Shown here piece by piece: positions 45,001 to 56,704 of a stretch of 64,000 nucleotides of DNA (its first letter is position 1; each line of letters begins with the position of its first letter). The notes beneath the pieces were generated by a model. The model had not been told where the DNA came from. It did no database searches and worked only from the letters and a program-made list of their open reading frames with translations. The position numbers and the translations under genes were made by a program. The DNA lies in NCBI RefSeq assembly GCF_943734655.1, contig NC_071355.1, positions 221,388,527 through 221,452,526 of the forward strand, in the 5' to 3' direction. The stretch comes from Sabethes cyaneus (lineage: Eukaryota; Arthropoda; Insecta; Diptera; Culicidae).

Positions 45001-48000
45001 TTGCTTCCTTGGACACAATGTAAAGATATAAAATACTACCATCACCGATGCCGTACTCTGATAAAGATTTTTGCTCGACAGACAGCTGCCGATCATCGAA
45101 TATCCACCTTTGAATGGTATCAGCAATTCCGAAGTCCTGCTTAATTTGCTCTTTCAATTGAGTCAACGTACTAGATGGTGCAACATTGACTTGCAACGGT
45201 CCTTTGCGAGTGGTTTTGTCAATAATGAAAATATGGAGGCTGAAAAGTTGTTCGTTAGTCTCAATGTGTCAGCAATCAACATTTCCGTATAATCAAAATG
45301 ACCGTTTTGACAAAAATAAGAGAAAAAAGACATTAAGGCATCATGCACCATCGGATTTTTTTAATTATTAAGATTAAGCTGCTGCAACACAAAATGTTAC
45401 ATACGTTTTTGTATAACGATGATTATTTTACAATATTTGAAGGAAATGGTAGTAGAAAGAAATGAAACTATAGGTGTAAATAGTATAGTTAAAGAAGTAA
45501 AAGTGGAAAGATCAAATAAAAGATATGAAGCAAATTTATTAAGTTCTTAATTCGTTGGATCTTGCCAAGCTAGAAGATCCGCGAGATTGAACCGGTTAAT
45601 AATGCGCCTTTATACGACATTTAATTTACCTTATTTCCGTTGAATCGCTTGCTGAATCAGCAGGAGACCTCGTTGGACTTTGGCGCGTTACTGACAAGGA
45701 CACTTTCATCTTTGCCAGATCCATTGCTAATTCCGCGGCTCGGTCGTGAGCTCCTTCTCCGATGGCAAGTTCTAAACTCCTCAGTAACTTACTGATTGTT
45801 ATGGTATTAGTTTTATCGAGCGCTGAACCAGTAGTTTTCAGGGTATTTCTAAAGTTCTCAACCCCTTGAACGGAACGCAGTTGATTGGAGATTTGACGTA
45901 TTTTATCGTATTGTTTATCAGTTCCATCTCTGTCAGTAGTGTGTTTAGCTTCAAATTGCTGCTCGTTCATAGCTTCATAGCGAACGACCTGCTCATCGTT
46001 GCTTCCGGTCAGTTTTGTTTGATTTAACTCGGTTACTGTCGCAGGAATTGCAGAAACTTGATCAGTTGAGTTCTTTTCCCGATTAATTATCTTGCGTTCA
46101 TTCAATTTATTACTCATTTTCAATTCAGCAGATTTTTTAATGAATGTCTTTCTTACTGCACCCAATCTGTACGGTTCAGCTACAACTGGTGGGTGCTCCT
46201 CGGAAGGGGTTGGATCTTTTCGAGTCATTGTCGGGCTTGTTTTTCGCAATGGCTTAGGGCTTTTCGTACTGATTGGAATAGATGAAATGAAACCATTCTT
46301 TCGTTGCACCATAGGTGAATCGCTTTTCGTCGAGCTACTACTATTGGTCGGCGGTTTTAGCAGAACTGGATACTTGTCTGCCAATGCCTTTGAGTTCATT
46401 GCACGTATCATTTCGCGTAATCTTTCCTTTTCCTTTTCTAAAGACTCATCGTCCATATCTTCTATTGGTTTTCGATTAAATGCATCAGATAATGGAACAA
46501 TGTTTTCATTTTTCAGACCATCTTGATGTGAGCTAAATTTAGCTATTCTTGCACTTCTAACTTCGTCTATATTGACAGACTTCGAATTTGATTCTAGAGA
46601 ATGTGTTGCTTTTGGATTAGGATCTGATTTAGCAGATGGAAATTTTGGCTCCATTGCAATGGATATGAGATTATTATTTTCATTTATTTTTTGGTCATCA
46701 AATTTATTTGAAGGGTTGCCTATAGTAGTATCGATATGATGTGAGAATCCAATTAACTGTTCTGGCGGTACTCGATTCATTAGACTTTTTACTCCCATTT
46801 TCGGTGAGGCAAGCATCTTTGCATGCCCAAATGATTTTTTGGGTTGTTCCAAAAGATTGGGATAACCATTGCATACCGCTGGATTTGGTTTAGGCATAAA
46901 ATATTTCAACACTTTTTCAGTCTTTTTGTCCCATTCTTCTGTAGAAAATTGTTGAGCAATTTTCGTTTCGGGAACAGTTTTTTTAAGTGGAAAATTCGGC
47001 CTCAATGGTGGTTCTTCTAAAATACTCAGCTTATCATACGGTTTAATTCTTTCACATGCCTCACAAATTATTCTCCAATTTGGATTTTCCAACGTACAAT
47101 ACGGACACGACCACAAGCCGAGAAGATTCTTATCGCTTGTCGCAGGATTTTTTTCATCCTGAGATAGATGTCTGTCAGACGATGGTGGCGTAGAAGCACT
47201 ATTTTGATCAACTCCAAAGTAATCCTTTTTAGGAACAAACGAAGTGTTTAAAGATACCTTGTTTTTATTGGAACAGGACGCTTCAAATTTCGATATTAAT
47301 TCTTTCGTTGATTTTGGTTCACCAGCAAAGTAATCCATATCATGTTCAGGATGTTTGGCTATCAATAAATTTCGCTTTACTAACTGCTCTGGAGCGGAAA
47401 AGTACATTTCATTCTCATTTGCTCGCTCTATATGCTTCAATGCATTTTCCTTACTTATTATTTCTGCTGCTTCGCGATCTAATTCACTTATGCTGGGTAT
47501 ACTTATTCCGGATTTGCGTTTTTCACCATCTTTATCTCGACTTTTTATGCCTTCAGGTTTCTCAGCAATTTTCGAAAACAAATTGAACTTGGTTGCATTG
47601 CCAGTAGAAGCATTAGTGTTCTCTATCAACGAATTACGACAAAATCCCACTTCCGGTAGATCCGGCTTATCCTTATTTTTGCATTTTCGTTTATCGATGG
47701 TTTTCAAAATAATATCCTTTCTAAAAGGCAACGATGTTTCCTGATGCTTCACGCCTGAAATCTGTCGCTTGTACCAGGGTCTTGGCGATATAGGGGAAGT
47801 AGGATTCGCAGTTTTGCCAGCATTTCCAATAGCTTCCGTATATAAATAATCATGAATCGGTGATCTCGTTCCGTTGGTGTTAATAAACATTTCTTCCAAT
47901 TTCATAACGTCATTATTAGTAAGCATAAATGGAGAATTTGTCCTGACTTCTTCACAGCGCTCAACTTCTGCTGGAGCTTGTACTTTCCGAATATTATCAA

Positions 48001-49223
48001 TTAGCTGTTGCTTCTGTTCTTCTGTCAGTCCTCCGGGTGTTCTTTCTTCCGATATTTCTGGAAGTGGATTTGACTTAACCGGCATTATCATGTCTGAAGC
48101 TTTAGGAACAGGTTTTCCTTCTAATATGGCTTTAATTTCTTTATCCTCAAGAAAACTTGTATTCGAAGTTGCTTCACTCAATGTCAGAGCAGTCGGCGAC
48201 AGTGGAGGCAATGGAGCAGGTCGTTTCTTTCGCGTTAGCGTAGAGCCAGGAGAAAGAGTGCCATACTTCGAATTAGGTAGTGTTCCGCCGGCTGTGTGAT
48301 CGTTAAGTATTGTTTCCTTGTTTCCCTGATTAAATGTGGGCGGTTGAGGAGCTTTTCTCTTTCCTTTAACGTGGATATAAGCTCCTGCTTTTTTATCTTT
48401 CGAGCTGTCACTAACCGTTCTTCTATGTTTCTTAATTGCGCTATCAGCTATGTCGCTGTTACCGATAGTTCCAAATTCACCTGGAGCAGGTTTTGACGTC
48501 GTCGGTAAGCTGAGATCAGTGTATAATAGCTTTTGGTTATCCCTGGTAAGTGTACTATCTTTTTCGTTTATTAAAGCATCGCTGCGAAAGTTGGAGAACA
48601 AGTTATACTTTTTACGTAATGTTAGGTCATATTTCGCATCTAATTCACGTGTACGATCGCGTTGAGCTACTCGACGTTTATAACTGTCAGTGTAAGGACC
48701 TGGATTAATTACACGTTCGGGATGCGATAGGCCACCGATTGCTTCATAGCATTTTGGAGGCACAAACGCAAACCCGTTAGTAGCTGTGCTGAGGATACTA
48801 TCACAGCTTGAACTTTTTGATAAATTAGGATTCTCGATTATAGGACTAGGACTAGGCGAAGAACTGTGTGTTTCATTGCTGTGACTTTGACTAACAGTAT
48901 CGAATGAAGTTTCTTCTTGCGGCTTGATCACAGCATCAGCAGATATGTTACATTCAGAAACTCGAACTTGACCATCCTGTTTCTGTAGAACGGTATTCTT
49001 ATGAAATCGCACATCGTCTTTGCGAAACCATCTGAAAAATGATTGTATCCCACTACCACCGGCAGATGATGAACGTGAGTCAGGAACATGTTTACGCTAA
49101 AAATATGTAATGTAATTTTGACTATATCATGTTTTATTCAAAACCTACCTCAGATGTATTTTTTCTAACCACACTTCCCTTTCCTTCGTTGTTCAGTGAT
49201 TTATCGCCATCGGATTTGTTCAT
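42062..49223 (-). CDS. RBCK1: HOIL-1L (RBCK1)-like RBR E3 ubiquitin ligase with large N-terminal extension (7 exons)
   Basis: Exons 49223-49149, 49096-45630, 45239-44830, 44769-43880, 43760-43563, 42456-42313 and 42241-42062 sum to 5364 nt, 1787 residues, in one continuous frame. HOIL-1L is a LUBAC component in vertebrates (about 510 residues). Here an extra ~1,100 residues precede it, with SH3-ligand-like GKRKAPQPP (~268) and KKRPAPLPP (~316) and an extra NZF finger CPYC-X10-CEAC (~684). The HOIL-like part: LTM-like helix LELAIGEGAHDRAAELAMDL (~1130); UBL with QRWIFDDRQLSVEQKSLSEY (~1181-1260); NZF CPLC-X10-CSVC (~1340); RING1 CPICFDSFKEFEGIVLRDCL (~1555); IBR HCKTPNCRGWC; RING2 WGCDWLKCSMCKTEICW ending CHPECNYCH. 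The DWLKC Cys matches the RBR thioester position. Exon 2 could terminate at a TAA if the 45630 donor is unused, but the LTM-UBL order across that junction argues for splicing. Confidence 0.85.
42752..43090 (+). repeat. Dispersed repeat, copy 2, in an intron of the HOIL-1L-like gene
   Basis: Matches 10183-10780 without the foldback insertion: AGGGGGACCCTACTCTGG, GTCGGAAAAATCGAATTTTA, CGAATTATCTAAATTGTTAC. It lies in the 43562-42457 intron. Confidence 0.65.
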
Positions 49224-49456
49224 GTTACGCTTCTACAGATTCTAATAAAAGTGACATCACTTACTCGATAATAGGCTATATCTGGTTTTTTTCATTTTTA
49301 AGTGACACTGAAACTAACCAAAAATATTTTATAAGAAAGTAAAAGCATATTAGACGATTTCGGTAGTATAACAACACAGCACGTCTAGCAGTAAGCAAAC
49401 ATACTGAAATATTTTTTAAACTTTTCTGGCATTTATAACACATTCGTAAATTTCTT

Positions 49457-49635
49457 TAGGGGTATTCACGTAGCGCTTGCTATGTTGCGTATATGATGTA
49501 TTGTGTATTTATACTGCCGCTACTCACATAATAGCTCTATCCCCATAGAAACTGGGACTGTTATGCGAATAGCGCCAGTATATACACGGAATAGATCTTA
49601 TACGCAACAAAGCAAGCGCTACGTGAATATCCCTA
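49457..49635. mobile_element. MITE with TAGGG-TATTCACG ends
   Basis: Left TAGGGGTATTCACGTAGCGC and the inverted right end TAGGGATATTCACGTAGCGC match closely. Pairing continues through TTGCGTATA and a more diverged centre. Confidence 0.78.
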
Positions 49636-50348
49636 TTGTTTTTCAAGGACTGTAATTGTTGAAACTGTTAACACTGACGAACTGACATGACACATAGAAG
49701 AAAATCCTTTAAAAACCATCGTCCTACACATTTGGCCTGCACACTAGCACCCTCTGTTATGCACAGAGGTGGCATAAACCGCAGCGCAGACCAAAAGACA
49801 CACATTCTTAAACAATACAACACTCGCCATGCGGTGTGTGTTCGCCCACAAATTCCCTTCAGTGTCTCTTTTGCTAAACACGCTCTTTCGTGTTTTACGC
49901 GCACCAACAAAAGGCAGTCGCAAACGCAGAGTGATAAATTTGCTGCGTGCTTTACCACACCAAGAGCCGCACTCTGCGCGGCTGGATTGTACACCCTGCG
50001 CTGGGTCAGTTGAAGTGGTGTGATTGAAAACAACATTTTTACTGTTGCGGTGCCTGATCCGTACTAACTTAACATAGACCATATTAGTTGTTCAGTGCAG
50101 CGTGTATTTTCACTTTTAAAAGGGCAGAAAATTTGTAAATACAAAACAATTTTTTTGCGCAATTCCGCACGGAGTGTGGCAAAGGGCAGCACCAAGTGCT
50201 GTTTGTCACTCACTGGGCGATTTTCACCGAGTGCTGTCGTTCGCTCCCACTCCGCGTTCGCTCGTACGCTGTGTGCATATTAGCTGTAGAGGTGTGTTGC
50301 CGAATCGCTCTGTGCGACAAGGCATAATATTGGAACATTGGGCGCATA
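49636..50348. other. Intergenic; repeat fragments, no supported gene
   Basis: A segment at about 49676-49752 (CTGACATGACACATAGAAG, ACCATCGTCCTACACATTTG) repeats 27990-28070. The rest, to 50348, is GC-richer with several overlapping frames on both strands (for example 49668-50036 minus and 49687-50013 plus). None resembles a protein family, and mutual overlap makes them likely chance frames. Confidence 0.45.
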
Positions 50349-50532
50349 TAGAGTGACTATATATAGAGTGGCGACAATGTCAAAATTGGAATGATAATTA
50401 TCTGTCAGTGTCATTCCAATCGAGCAGACGACCTATCCAACGCGTAAGCAGGAAAGAGAAAGAAAAACCTTGGAAAAACCGCATTGCATACATTTGGGAT
50501 GACTTGTCGCCACTCTGTATATAGTCACTCTA
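50349..50532. mobile_element. hAT-type MITE, copy 2
   Basis: Ends TAGAGTGACTATATA inverted, flanked by a perfect 8-bp duplication GGCGCATA (50341-50348 and 50533-50540). It is the inverse of the copy at 17066-17249. Confidence 0.88.
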
Positions 50533-50608
50533 GGCGCATAGTGTGAGCGAATGACAGCCCTGGTTATGCATGTTGCGGAGTAGCTTGCATGTGCAGGGTT
50601 TCATGCTG

Positions 50609-51366
50609 TACACACCAAAATTTGAAATTGGTTTTCAGCAATATGGTTTACTGAAAGGAAGTCAGTAAATAAATTCCTTGCTGAATTTCAGCAATTTGGT
50701 TTCTGTTTACTGAAAAGTATATCAAACTGTCACCGAATGCTGAACGTTCAGTAATTGCTATTGCCGAATTGTCAAAATTACCGCCATATTAAATTCTCTT
50801 GCATTAAGCTCGGATGCACGATTCACTTTTACGAGCAAAACATTGTTTAAAATTGAAAATTGGCATAAAAAACTTATAGAAACCCTTTTGACGAAAGAAG
50901 ACAAGAGGTTCAATGTGGAGGAGATGTTAGGTAAGTTCAATTTTAATTGTAAAATATTGGTTTCATAAATTGCACATTTCTATATCTTGCAGAGGTCCGA
51001 AAAATGGCTTAATAGACATTTTCCTGCCATCAATTGGTAGAATGCAGATTTGTTGATGATCTGTTATGTGTGTTACGTCAATAAATACAAAATATTTTGC
51101 AAAAAAAACAAGCTTTGGTTTATAAACGAAGAAAACCTCAAAAAACTGATAATTTTGCTGAATTCAGTCAGCAAACTGCTGTCAAAATTAAATTGCTAGA
51201 TAATCAGCAAACGAATGACTTGAGCTGAATATTCAGCAAAGTTTTGACGTTTCAAGTTGCTGATCATTTCAGCAAAAAAGATTTTACTGAATTCAAAACT
51301 GAAAATTCAGCTTGTCAAAAATCAGCAAAATTTTGCTGATAATCGGCGAAAAATATTTACTGTGTA
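50609..51366. mobile_element. Inverted-repeat element rich in TTCAGCAA motifs, carrying a gene-like tail
   Basis: Ends TACACACCAAAATTTG and the inverse of AAATATTTACTGTGTA. Both flanks are crowded with TTCAGCAA/TTACTGAA motifs in both orientations. The centre (50744-51085) has a spliced-looking open frame followed by an AATAAA. It resembles a non-autonomous transposon that has captured sequence. Confidence 0.6.
50744..51012 (+). pseudogene. Captured 3' gene fragment (two exon-like blocks)
   Basis: An open frame 50744-50930 ends at ATGTTAG/GTAAGTT, and a CTTGCAG acceptor at 50992 joins in phase to a six-codon block ending GCT-TAA (51010-51012). AATAAA follows at about 51080. Deduced tail: KIENWHKKLIETLLTKEDKR then FNVEEML, E, VRKMA. 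No start codon lies upstream in frame before a TGA. I do not recognise the parent gene. Confidence 0.4.
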
Positions 51367-52056
51367 GGGTTTTTACATTTGTATGGTTTTATACTGAAAA
51401 CTCGATACAACACTCGCGCGCCGCGGTGTGGCCATGTTGCGAGACATGCTTTTTTGAAAAATGAGTAGTTTTTGATTGGACGATGGAATTAACGCGAGTG
51501 TCCCGTCTGTTTGTCTGTACTGTTAATATATTTATCATATTGAGCAGAAGGTAGGTTGGTACGATCTATCAGAGACGTTTAACGAAAGAAAGTGTCTGGT
51601 GAGAACAAAAGACTGTCTCTTCAATCACAGCATCATGGACGCACTGCGTTAGTGCCTTTGCGAAGGCAGACTTGAGGATTAGAAGGAAGTGTTCTGAGGA
51701 TTGGGCTAAAAAGAAATGCGTCGGAAACCGAACACATTAAAGAAGACCAACGCGTGCCTTCCATGGACAGTAATCGTTGATGTGCGATGAATTGGAAGTG
51801 CTAGTTCGTGTATTTGAGGCCGCTGATGCCGCAAGTCAGTAGACTCAGCAGCGGCAGGAAATCGGGGCTACTTTGCCCTTCGCAAAACTCTACCATTTTT
51901 ATATGAAAATGCATGCAACTTTTTAGTTATGATGTGCGTGGCAGGTTGAAGTTATGAAGGGTTTAACAAAATAACCATTCTAATGTTCACATCACATGTG
52001 AGTGTAAACCGACAAGAGCTATGTAAAATTTTGAACGAAAACGGCTTTCTACTAGC
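51367..52056. other. No gene recognised
   Basis: Sequence between the inverted-repeat element and the RTE-like fragment. Parts may be decayed upstream portions of that retroelement, but I found no recognisable RT or endonuclease motif in any frame. Confidence 0.35.
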
Positions 52057-52108
52057 TTACAAAACTACGCTACGATGGATAGGATCCAGTGCTGTGTGAG
52101 AATCTCTG

Positions 52109-52980
52109 GTGGACTTTCGGACCCATTCGATTTTCGCAGGAGACTTTGACAAGGAGGAGCGACGCTCGAAATGCGGGGCACGATTTTCAATAAATCCAGT
52201 CAATTTTTCTGCTTTGCTGCCGACGTGGATGCTGTCGGCAGAACTAAAACGCAAAGCAGAGAAGATTGGGTTGGAGATAAGTACGTCTACAAGGAAGTAT
52301 ATGCTGGCGGGCGGTACCGAGCGTGACAGGGCCCGCTTGGGCAGTACCGTCGTAATCGACGGGGTTGAGTTTGAGGTAGTCGATGAGTTCGTATGCCTTG
52401 GCTCACTAGCAACAGCGAACAATAATGCCAGCCATGAGATTAAAAGGCATATTATAAGCGGAAATCGGGCCTAATACGGACTCCACAAACACTTGCGGTC
52501 GAACAATCTCGTACAAAGTGCATACTGTTCAAAACGCTAATTAGACCTATGGTCCTCTACGGGCACAAAACGTGGACACTGTTAGAAAAGAACCTACGAG
52601 CACTCGGAGTTTTCAAACGACGGGTGCTAGGAACCGTCTTTGGCGGAGTGCAAGAGAACGGCGTATGGAGACGAAGAATGAAACACGAGCTCGCGCGTCT
52701 CTACGGCGAACCCAGTATTCAGAAAATGGGCAAAGCTGCACGCATACGTTGGGCAAGACATGTTGCTAGAATGCGGGTCAACTATCCTGCAAAAATGGTT
52801 TTCGCATTGAATCAGGCAGGAACAAGACGAAGAGGAGCACAGCGAATGAGGTGGCAAGATCAGGTGGCGAGCACTGGGTGCCCGTTGCACTAGAGACCAG
52901 CTGCCATGGATCGAAACATATGGAGAAATTATACTGCGCAGACCTTGTCATAAGACGTTAGGACAATTAAGTAAGTAATG
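52109..52980 (+). pseudogene. RTE-like non-LTR retrotransposon, C-terminal fragment with TAAG tail
   Basis: Two overlapping-in-order frames (52109-52474 and 52549-52893) carry the post-RT domain: YMLAGGTERDRARLGS, VVDEFVCLGSLATANNNASH, then VLYGHKTWTLLEKNLRALGV, FKRRVLGTVFGGVQENGVWR and GTRRRGAQRMRWQDQVAST. A short broken stretch separates them (52475-52548). The 3' end shows TTAAGTAAGTAA, and GATAAGTAAGTAA recurs at about 53140, typical of RTE-type tails. It is 5'-truncated and inactive. Confidence 0.72.
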
Positions 52981-53522
52981 TTTACATCCCAAAACTTGAC
53001 TAAGAAAACAATTTTGTAAACGTTTTGTTCCAAGGATGGAGACATAGATCTTCGAAGCGCTATTTTATTAAAAAATATGACGGTCTATTGTAATTATCAT
53101 TATTATGCAGGTCAAATCCTGAGGGATATCGCACCAGGATAAGTAAGTAACATTTCTAATTATTACTCAGGCATAAGAAATTTCAGTTATTTCTTAGGTA
53201 AACTGCATGTAGCGTTCAAATCAACTACTTATATGTGGTCTTATTTTTTTGAGGAGAAATAAGAAAAAACAAAACAATTAGTAGAACTCATCGAAGAATA
53301 CAGAAGAGTGGACCCGCCCTATGAATTTGTTGTTTTGATTTGACGAAAACAAACGTTTTGAACATTTCAAATATGCGCGAATACTGAACGTTCGGACTGT
53401 AGAAGAGGAAATTTGCTCGGCAGTTTCGACTACAACGGTTTGTTTGGGGTGCTGGAGAAAGGTAAGTTGCACAGGAGGCTGTATTGCCAAAGCTGTTGAG
53501 CAAGAGGTTTTTTAGCTTTTTG

Positions 53523-54993
53523 GACGTAGTACTACGTCTTTCATGAAAAATGAAAGATTTTGAGCGATAATAGCTTAGCGGTTACCAGATCGATTTTAAA
53601 TATTTTAACGCTAATCGATCGGAAAATCTTCTACGCATCCACACCAATAATGAAACCTATTAATTTCAAAGTACGTACTATTGAAAAATTGAAAATAATG
53701 AAACATTGTCTAACTGGAAATCTTCGCTTCGTGATTGGTTGGAAGACTCTTTACGATGATCTAAAGCTATACCAATTTGATATCTGTGCTTGGGAAGTAA
53801 GCTAAAACAAGTGACAATGTTTCCTCATCTCAACAAGATTTCTTAACTAACACCGCGATTAAACCTATACCACTTTGATGTCCTTGCTTGGGAAGTACGC
53901 CAGAAAGAGTGACAAAGCCCCCTCGTGCCAACAAATTTCTTTCGAACGCGATTATTATCCAATTTAATGACTGTGTTAGGGAAGTGTGCCTGAAAAAATG
54001 ACTAAAATCCATTGTCTCAACAGATTGCAATTTTTTTACGGCGAGACGATTAAACCTAGGCAAATTTGGTATCTGTGTTGGAAAAGTGCGTTACAGCTGT
54101 AGTGTTCGGTTATAATTTAATTCTGTATGGATGCGTATGTTTGACGTTTTTCATTAGAAGTGTAGTGAAAAGCTGTTGATAAAATGGGATTGAATTGCTA
54201 AAGTCCCTTCAACGCACAATAGTCGGAAAATTGCGATTTTTGGCCAAAATTATTTTTTAGTTTCAAATTGATTCGCACTGTAAGAAACTGCGGCGACAAG
54301 AGTTGTTTTTTTGATTAAAGTTTATGAGAATTTCATTTTTATTATAAGTAGCCTATAGTGCACCTCATTGAGTTTAAATTTGTTTTCATTTCATTTTAAA
54401 TAGGCTAAGATATCAGTTTTAAAATGATATATAACAATAATATTTACATCCGCGATAACTATTTAATTTTTTGACTTTTTTAAAATGACTTATTTTTCAA
54501 ACTTTTGAAATTGGCAACTTTGACGGCTTATTTCTACATGATATTTTTTTTCTATCAAAATTTTATTCGCGAATCATAAAAATATAGACAATTTACTACA
54601 AAACCGCATTTAAGCATGTGCTGAAATGTGAAATTTTACATTCGGCAATTTTGGCCGCTACTTTATATGGAGTCCTTCTTATGTGCAACGTGGTGAAACG
54701 ATTGGTAATAATATCTTTAATTTCTGAAAGGTAACAGGTTAACAGGAAAGCAATAGTATGTCTTCTTGATTTTGTTAAATTGTTTTCAAATGCACACAGA
54801 AATATTTCTAAAATATACATCGAGGCTTGGACGTATACAATGTTACTACTTTGAAAAATGTAACATACAACACTTGTAGCATGTATTTATGCTGCATATG
54901 GTATGTATACATGAAAATCGAATGATTACATGCATATGCATGGATACATGCTACTATCACTACAAAGAGAATTTTACGTAGTCCTGCGTCACC
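53523..54993. mobile_element. GACGTAG-ended element with internal tandem array, copy 1
   Basis: Left GACGTAGTACTACGTCTTTC and the inverted right end GGTGACGCAGGACTACGTAA are similar. A ~100-bp tandem array lies at 53755-54105. A second element with the same ends is at 55696-56704. Confidence 0.6.
53755..54105. repeat. Tandem array, about four ~97-bp units
   Basis: Units share GATTAAACCTATACCA, TTTGATGTCCTTGCTTGGGA, AGTGACAAAG and CAACAAATTTCTT-type motifs in constant order. The copies are diverged. The 53560-53805 plus-strand frame overlaps the first unit and is not convincing as a gene. Confidence 0.65.
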
Positions 54994-55695
54994 TACATAT
55001 GCGGTCCTGTCTTGTATTGCCCCTTTTATGACTATTTAGACTAGTGTGATAATCATTTAATGCAACGTACCACATTTTGCACTGTTAATCTAACACTAGA
55101 GTGGCTTTTAGTTTAATCTACTAATAAGTTTGGCTTCTTTTTCCTTCTTCCCCTTCTTTTTCACTTCATTTTCTTTGAGCGAAATCGTGTGCGAGATTCG
55201 ACTGTGATAATCGTGTAAATCGGGGTAGTCTAAATAGGGGCAAATGGCGCAATACACAACCCCTCTGATTTTTTTAATTTTCCCAGTCAACCCAACCGTC
55301 AATTATGTATGACGCTTGATCAGTTTTCAATGAAAACGCATTCATATCACCAGCCCAGATAACACAAGATCGTGATAGAAAATTCATTTTGAATCGTATG
55401 CATGTTAATTTTACATTGGAATTGTATAATGATAGAAATATGTCAAAACAAAGTGAACGAGAAGTTGTTTTGTAGTCGTGCGTGTCCTCATATACAACTC
55501 ATGACTGTGAATTATAAAGCAGTAATGATGATTGCAATATTAAGTTATATTTTAATCATATATTCAGGAGTATTAAGTTGCCTGTTCTAAAAACCACGAA
55601 AGATAGAATTACAAATGGTTGTCCAAATTTTCTCACGTATATTGCCTCCACTTTAGTAACTTATATGTTCTTATGTGATGTGCAATATAACTTTT

Positions 55696-56704
55696 GACGT
55701 AGGACTACGTCTTTGTTTACTATACTGGGGCAGGGTAGCACTTTGTGAAAACGAAAATAGAAGTGTAACGTTTGAATGGAAGATTTCAAATGCTAATAAC
55801 TACTAAACTACTGAACGAAACTGAACAATTTATATGTCGGTGGATAGATAAAATGACCAGCAATTTTATAGGGGGTTAAGAGAGCAATTTTAAGGGGGGC
55901 ATAAGAGGGGGAGGCTCCTATACAAATGAAAAACAAATTTCCTCAAGACTCGAGAACTAATCAAGCAAAAGGAACCAAAATTGGCATGCGGGGGTTTTTG
56001 GAGGTAAGATTTTTTTCTATGGTGTACTGAGACCCCTTCTTATTCTAAGCGGCGGGGGGGGGGGGGGCTGCCATACAAAGGAAATACAATGATAACTCTA
56101 GAACTAATCAAAGGAAGTGGAACTAAATTTGGCATGTGGGAGTTTTAGCAGGCAGGAATTTTTACTATGGTATAATGAGACCCATCCGTCTTTTAACAGG
56201 GGGGCAATTTTTTGTATGGTGGATTAGAACCTTTGCTCTCTTGAAGAAGGGGAGATCCTATACAAATGAAATACAAATTTCTTCTCGAGAACTAATCAAG
56301 CAAATGGCACCAAATTTGGCATGTAACTGCTTTTGGAGGCATGAATTTATTTTGAATTTATTTATTTTATGATGGTTTGAGACCCCTCACCCCTGTGATA
56401 GGTTTCTCTCCAAATAAAACAGAAATTGGTCATTCATTACCATTTCAACCTTTATGATGCATACAAGTAATTTTTAAAAGAAATTTCTATGTCTCAAAGG
56501 TTGCTAGCTTTGTACTTATGAAGTCCCGGCTACGTATTTTCAAAGCCATGCATTAAATGAAGAATTGAAGCTGAATATTTCGCTCTTCTCTTTTAAACAT
56601 TCACTTAAACAATTGCACTCACAGATTCTTATGAACATACATATGCCAGAAATGCAGCTTACATTAGTCATTGATCTGATGATCTGATATAGTCCTACGT
56701 CACC
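55696..56704. mobile_element. GACGTAG-ended element with internal tandem array, copy 2
   Basis: Left GACGTAGGACTACGTCTTTG and the inverted right end GGTGACGTAGGACTA. The interior 55905-56420 carries a ~105-bp satellite. It is non-coding. Confidence 0.65.
55905..56420. repeat. Tandem array, ~105-bp satellite units with poly-G tract
   Basis: Units contain ATACAAATGAAATACAAATT, GAGAACTAATCAAGCAAATG, ACCAAATTTGGCATG, TTTTGGAGGCA and TATGGTGTAATGAGACCC-type motifs. About four to five diverged copies are present. A run of about 15 G lies near 56053-56067. The same unit appears at 40126-40345. Confidence 0.7.

Noticed and set aside
45163..45351. 62-codon minus-strand frame overlapping the UBL exon
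   Set aside because: It is out of frame with the UBL exon; the in-frame reading gives a clear UBL with a good acceptor at 45240.
46092..46526. Long plus-strand frames antisense to the giant exon of the HOIL-1L-like gene
   Set aside because: Shadows of a 3.4-kb coding exon on the other strand.
49668..50082. Several ~110-120-codon overlapping frames on both strands
   Set aside because: They overlap one another, match no family and lie in repeat-rich DNA.
53560..53805. 81-codon plus-strand frame
   Set aside because: Runs into a tandem satellite unit and has no recognisable domain.
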